Positions 6,047-8,099 of a stretch of DNA of 8,099 nt are shown here, piece after piece (position 1 is the stretch's first letter; each line of letters starts with the position of its first letter). Made by a program: the position numbers and the translations under genes. Location: assembly GCA_027017165.1 (NCBI GenBank), contig JALURF010000182.1, positions 1 through 8,099 on the forward strand, read 5' to 3'. The notes under the pieces are model-generated. The model was not told where the DNA came from and did not search any database. It saw only the letters and a program-made list of their open reading frames with translations. This stretch comes from Thermofilaceae archaeon (GTDB taxonomy: Archaea > Thermoproteota > Thermoprotei > Thermofilales > B69-G16).

Positions 6047-6564
6047 ATGAATTTCATCCAAAATTTTATCCCCTCGCAACATACAGGTTTCAGAGCTTGC
6101 ATGCTCTAAAGCTAGGAGTATCTGTGGAGAAGCTTATCCTCCGAAATATTCATAGTGGGCTGTCGAGATTCGTTTTAAGGTTCTGAAGCGAGCAGAGCCA
6201 AGCATCTTCTTCATCGTCGAACATGAAGCTCAACCTGTTATACAGGCCGTATACTTCTCTCCTACTATTCTCCTCCAGGGAAACCTGTCCGCTTCGAAGA
6301 TAAACAAGCGGAAAACCCTAATCTAAGGGTTTTCCGCTTTACTCTACCTCAGCGAAGTATACAATAGCTAAAGTTTACGTCAATAGCCACGAAGTCTATC
6401 TATATAGAGATGAAAATCTCCAAGGTAAAGATAAACATAGTTTTACCTGCGCGCTGACATTTATTGAAGGCTCAACTGCGATACCACGGGCACATAGCGG
6501 CTCTATAACTTTACCAATAGTAATCCATGCAGTAAGAGATGCATCAGGACTCAAGTTTACTTAA
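6047..6564 (+). pseudogene. Decayed protein-coding gene, family not recognised
   Basis: This stretch of more than 500 bases has no intact gene but carries protein-like reading in several frames on the plus strand. A short ATG frame (6047-6106) ends early. A second frame is readable from about 6051 to 6323, interrupted by one TAG at 6153. It includes WAVEIRFKVLKRAEPSIFF and AVYFSPTILLQGNLSASK. A third frame runs from 6322 to the TAA at 6562, with KGFPLYSTSAKYTIAKVYVN, then YLYRDENLQG, then ITLPIVIHAVRDASGL. The alternating hydrophobic residues suggest beta strands. Removing 6306-6324 joins the second and third frames without a break, giving about 129 residues after the TAG. No start, signal peptide or known motif is certain, and no homologue comes to mind. 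It is transcribed towards the CPBP-like gene, whose shifted frame ends at the same bases. Confidence 0.5.
6306..6339. repeat. Perfect 14-bp inverted repeat with 6-nt loop
   Basis: AAGCGGAAAACCCT (6306-6319), loop AATCTA, then AGGGTTTTCCGCTT (6326-6339), with no mismatch. It lies inside the decayed gene at the point where the readable frame changes. It lacks a long T tract on either strand, so it is a poor intrinsic terminator. It fits better with an inverted duplication made by a template-switch error. Confidence 0.85.
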
Positions 6565-6785
6565 TAGTACGGAGAGGTAAACATCGTAATATACAACTTT
6601 TCAATTTTAAGCGGTTTATTGCGGAAATTAATAAGCACGTTAATCCCCATATTAACCTCCCGCGAAGAAAGCCCAGAAAGCTTTTTCACCCACCCTCTAA
6701 GAAAAGCCACTAAGACCGGCATTTCGTAAAAGAACACATAGTTTAGGATTATCCCCAGCGAATTCCTATATAAGTGATAAATCAA
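6561..6785 (-). pseudogene. Possible frame-shifted C-terminal part of the CPBP-like membrane protein
   Basis: A 74-codon frame opens with a TTG at 6785 inside the last codons of the upstream membrane-protein gene. It reads LIYHLYRNSLGIILNYVFFY and then MPVLVAFLRGWVKKLSG, one more membrane helix followed by a basic segment. CPBP proteins usually have a further helix just at this point, and IYHLYRN offers an HxxxN pattern like the third motif of that family. I therefore read it as the continuation of the gene after a one-base frameshift near 6770-6790, not as a separate gene. A sequencing error or a real overlapping small gene cannot be excluded. The last 20 or so residues (FRNKPLKIEKLYITMFTSPYY) look less family-like. 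Confidence 0.4.
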
Positions 6786-7398
6786 CGGGCATATGCTTCC
6801 ACTCTCCAGTCAAGAGGGGCAAGTTATAGTATGATATGAAGAGAGCGGATACCAAAGGGACTACGTACTTCTTAGGCCTTCTAGACAAGGCTTCGTAGGG
6901 GAAAGCCTGCATAAAGGCGAAATGAATTGTGCCCGATACGAGCCAGAGTACGGCAGCCGCAACGGGCAATAGTTTAGAGTCTACATGGTCAAACCAAGGG
7001 GTCGAAGAGTACATGTAGGCGTTCTCGACAAGTTTAGCTAGAAGATTTACCCCGAGAAACAAGTATGCTAGTGTTGCCAATATTAAGTTTAGCGCTGTGA
7101 AAAAAGCGGCTGTGACTATTAGGCTCTTCAGCAACCCCTCTTTCTTAAATCCAATATACTCTCTAAACGCTCTTCCACCCATCTTTCTATGAAACGCGTA
7201 GGCAACTAAGAGGAATACAGATAACAATGAGATGTTAATTAAGAATACGAAAGCCGGCTTATCCGCTATTGTACCCGCTGTGTATATATAAGTTAAAAAT
7301 GCCATGCCGTAAGAGAACGCATATGTAGCTATATAATACGCTACCGTTATCTTCGCGTCTTCACGAATATCCACAAATACGCCCTTAGAGCGCGCCAT
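6766..7398 (-). CDS. Polytopic membrane protein resembling the CPBP (CAAX protease and bacteriocin-processing) family, degenerate
   Basis: A 210-residue membrane protein with helices at about 17-41, 47-69, 91-117, 141-165 and 176-196. The arrangement GFKKEGLLKSL before a long helix, then QAFPYEALSRR, then VSALFISYYNLPLLTGEW, resembles CPBP intramembrane proteases. The EExxxR motif is only partly kept (Y168-E169-A-L-S-R173) and the histidine expected in FxxxH is Y191 after F187. Proteolytic activity is therefore doubtful. The frame stops at 6766-6768, before the last helix expected for the family, and a shifted frame seems to supply it (6785-6561). The ATG at 7398 is preferred to the GTG at 7401 because the TATA box at about 7415-7422 would start the message at or close to this codon. 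The neighbours are a decayed gene and the small-protein/protease pair, which give no functional hint. Confidence 0.5.
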   Translation of the reverse strand: MARSKGVFVDIREDAKITVAYYIATYAFSYGMAFLTYIYTAGTIADKPAFVFLINISLLSVFLLVAYAFHRKMGGRAFREYIGFKKEGLLKSLIVTAAFFTALNLILATLAYLFLGVNLLAKLVENAYMYSSTPWFDHVDSKLLPVAAAVLWLVSGTIHFAFMQAFPYEALSRRPKKYVVPLVSALFISYYNLPLLTGEWKHMPVDLSLI

Positions 7399-7412
7399 CA
7401 CGAATAACCGTA

Positions 7413-7424
7413 ACGTTTATACCT
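7413..7424 (-). promoter_or_regulatory. TATA box for the CPBP-like gene
   Basis: The minus strand reads AAAGGTATAAACG just upstream of the gene. A start site about 25 nt downstream would fall near 7393-7398, matching a leaderless ATG at 7398. No ribosome binding site is present, which fits leaderless translation. Confidence 0.45.
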
Positions 7425-7516
7425 TTATTTTATTTTCAACATTCCCTTTGAAAACTTGCATTCTTAATTCATAAAACATTCGACTCTCTTGAAAATAATA
7501 TCGCACTTTCCCTTTT

Positions 7517-7533
7517 CTGTTAAAGTTTAACAG
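7517..7533. repeat. 17-bp palindrome, operator-like
   Basis: CTGTTAAA-G-TTTAACAG is an 8-bp perfect inverted repeat around one central base. It sits in the 236-bp gap between the divergent CPBP-like gene and the small basic protein gene, about 70 bp before the latter's TATA box. Its size and symmetry suit a dimeric winged-helix or MarR-like regulator, but the regulator is unknown. The rest of the gap is AT-rich with the two TATA boxes and nothing else I recognise. Confidence 0.4.
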
Positions 7534-7597
7534 TTTAATCTAAAGTCTTTACTCTCTCCAGCATTCTACCGTACCAACAGGACGGCGGCAACTGTAT

Positions 7598-7610
7598 TAG
7601 GTATAAATAG
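7598..7610 (+). promoter_or_regulatory. TATA box for the 36-residue protein gene
   Basis: TAGGTATAAATAG is a clear archaeal TATA box. Initiation about 25 nt downstream would fall near 7630-7633, a few bases before the ATG at 7635. The transcript would be leaderless or nearly so, which supports this small gene being real. Confidence 0.55.
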
Positions 7611-7634
7611 CGGCTAAGAATATTCTCTCATAGT

Positions 7635-7745
7635 ATGGCTGAAAAATTAGAGTTAATTCGAGAAGCTAAAAGAACGTTGAGAGAAAAGAGGAGGATCAAA
7701 TTCATAGGCTATATGAGAAAACTAGGGAAAAAGCAAAATATGTAA
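7635..7745 (+). CDS. Small basic helical protein of unknown function (36 residues)
   Basis: The reading MAEKLELIREAKRTLREK followed by RRIKFIGYMRKLGKKQNM is rich in Lys, Arg, Glu and Leu and should form one or two amphipathic helices. A TATA box at the right distance upstream and a near-leaderless ATG support expression. It ends 10 bp before the start of an aspartic-protease-like gene, so the two were probably one transcription unit. The pairing of a tiny charged protein with a downstream enzyme-like gene recalls toxin-antitoxin or regulator-protease layouts, but no family is recognised and no function is claimed. The frame is intact although the following gene is dead. Confidence 0.5.
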   Translation: MAEKLELIREAKRTLREKRRIKFIGYMRKLGKKQNM

Positions 7746-7755
7746 GGGTTGAGTA

Positions 7756-8099
7756 ATGGGCATTAGAGTTAAGATAAGAATAATAGTTGGCGAGAAATCC
7801 GTAATCACCTCCGCTCTAGTCAACTCAGGCTTCGAAGCGAAGAACCAGATCTCTGCATACCTCTCGGTCTAGCCAAACTCTTCAACTTTTGGCCTCCAAA
7901 AGAACTTTACAGCGAAGAAGTAGCCACCGCCGGGGGCGAGGCGACGATTTATCTAATCCCAGTTCAAGCGTAAATACAGCTACTCGCAGGCGAGAAAGTA
8001 AAATGCCAAATCCCATGCAATTTAGTATTAAATCCACACATCGACCAGGTTCTCCTCAGCGACTCTTCGCTTGTTTGAGTATTTGAAGTAGGTCGGAAA
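7756..8099 (+). pseudogene. Broken clan AA (retropepsin-like) aspartic protease gene, running to or past the window end
   Basis: The first frame (7756-7872) encodes MGIRVKIRIIVGEKSVITSA then LVNSGFEAK. This is the beta strand and flap entry of a single-domain retropepsin-like protease, except that the catalytic DTG is NSG, so the active aspartate is lost. A change of frame at about 7837-7842, as expected from a one-base deletion, continues as EEPDLCIPLGLAKLFNFWPP, then SEEVATAGGEATIYLIPVQA. A TAA at 7971 and a TGA near 8070 interrupt the same frame, with QLLAGEKVKCQ and LNPHIDQVLLSD between them. The conserved GFE-xEP-IP-LA-L pattern and the final NPHIDxVLLSD fit an archaeal family of about 120-140 residues that I associate with Thermoproteota. 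The whole gene is clearly decayed. The true 3' end is unclear and may lie near 8091 or beyond the window. Confidence 0.72.

Noticed and set aside
6306..6339. Hairpin as an intrinsic terminator
   Set aside because: No T tract of length follows on either strand, and it lies inside the remains of a coding frame, not after a gene.
6047..6564. Remnant of the missing sugar-binding protein of the ABC transporter
   Set aside because: It is on the opposite strand from the permeases, and its readable parts show no lipobox or binding-protein motifs.
7889..8086. A 65-codon ATG frame on the + strand near the window end
   Set aside because: It is an off-frame reading of the decayed aspartic protease; the other frame shows the family motifs.
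5976..8099. Insertion sequence or other mobile element as cause of the decay
   Set aside because: No transposase-like frame, no terminal inverted repeats flanking a unit and no target duplications were seen.

Overview
The window looks like a piece of a thermophilic archaeal chromosome, most likely Thermoproteota (Crenarchaeota-type). The signs are TATA-box promoters, very short leaders with GGTG-type ribosome binding sites, GTG and TTG starts, heavy use of ATA and AGG/AGA codons, a glyoxylate reductase close to those of Thermococcales, and a remnant of a clan AA aspartic protease family that I associate with this phylum. The species cannot be named from the sequence.

Left and centre (1-5975) form a sugar-catabolism locus. 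Reading leftward there are two sugar ABC-transporter permeases (MalF-like 5975-5007, MalG-like 5005-4139) followed by an AP-endonuclease-fold epimerase (4111-3284). Its motifs closely match my recollection of Thermotoga maritima IolO (5-keto-L-gluconate epimerase). A D-2-hydroxyacid dehydrogenase (2284-3297, +) runs towards the epimerase and its 3' end overlaps it by 14 bp. Diverging from that dehydrogenase is a zinc alcohol dehydrogenase (2175-982) resembling IolM (scyllo-inosose 3-dehydrogenase). It is followed on the same strand by a creatininase-family hydrolase (932-21), the family of IolN (3-dehydro-scyllo-inosose hydrolase). IolM, IolN, IolO and a transporter together suggest the Thermotoga-type inositol route, in which scyllo-inosose is oxidised, hydrolysed to 5-keto-L-gluconate and epimerised to D-tagaturonate. 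The first enzyme (myo-inositol 2-dehydrogenase), the solute-binding protein and the ATPase are not in the window.

The right part (about 5980-8099) is a decaying region. On the + strand at 6047-6564 lies an unrecognised protein gene broken by stops and frame changes. A perfect 14-bp hairpin sits exactly at its last frame switch, and removing 19 nt there restores one continuous frame. Next, on the - strand (7398-6561), is a CPBP (CAAX protease-like) membrane protein with degenerate active-site motifs and a probable frameshift near its C-terminus. The window ends with a 36-residue basic protein (7635-7745) and, ten bases later, an aspartic-protease-like gene (7756 to the end). That gene has lost its catalytic aspartate (NSG for DTG) and carries a frameshift and internal stops. 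No tRNA, rRNA, CRISPR array or intact mobile element was seen.
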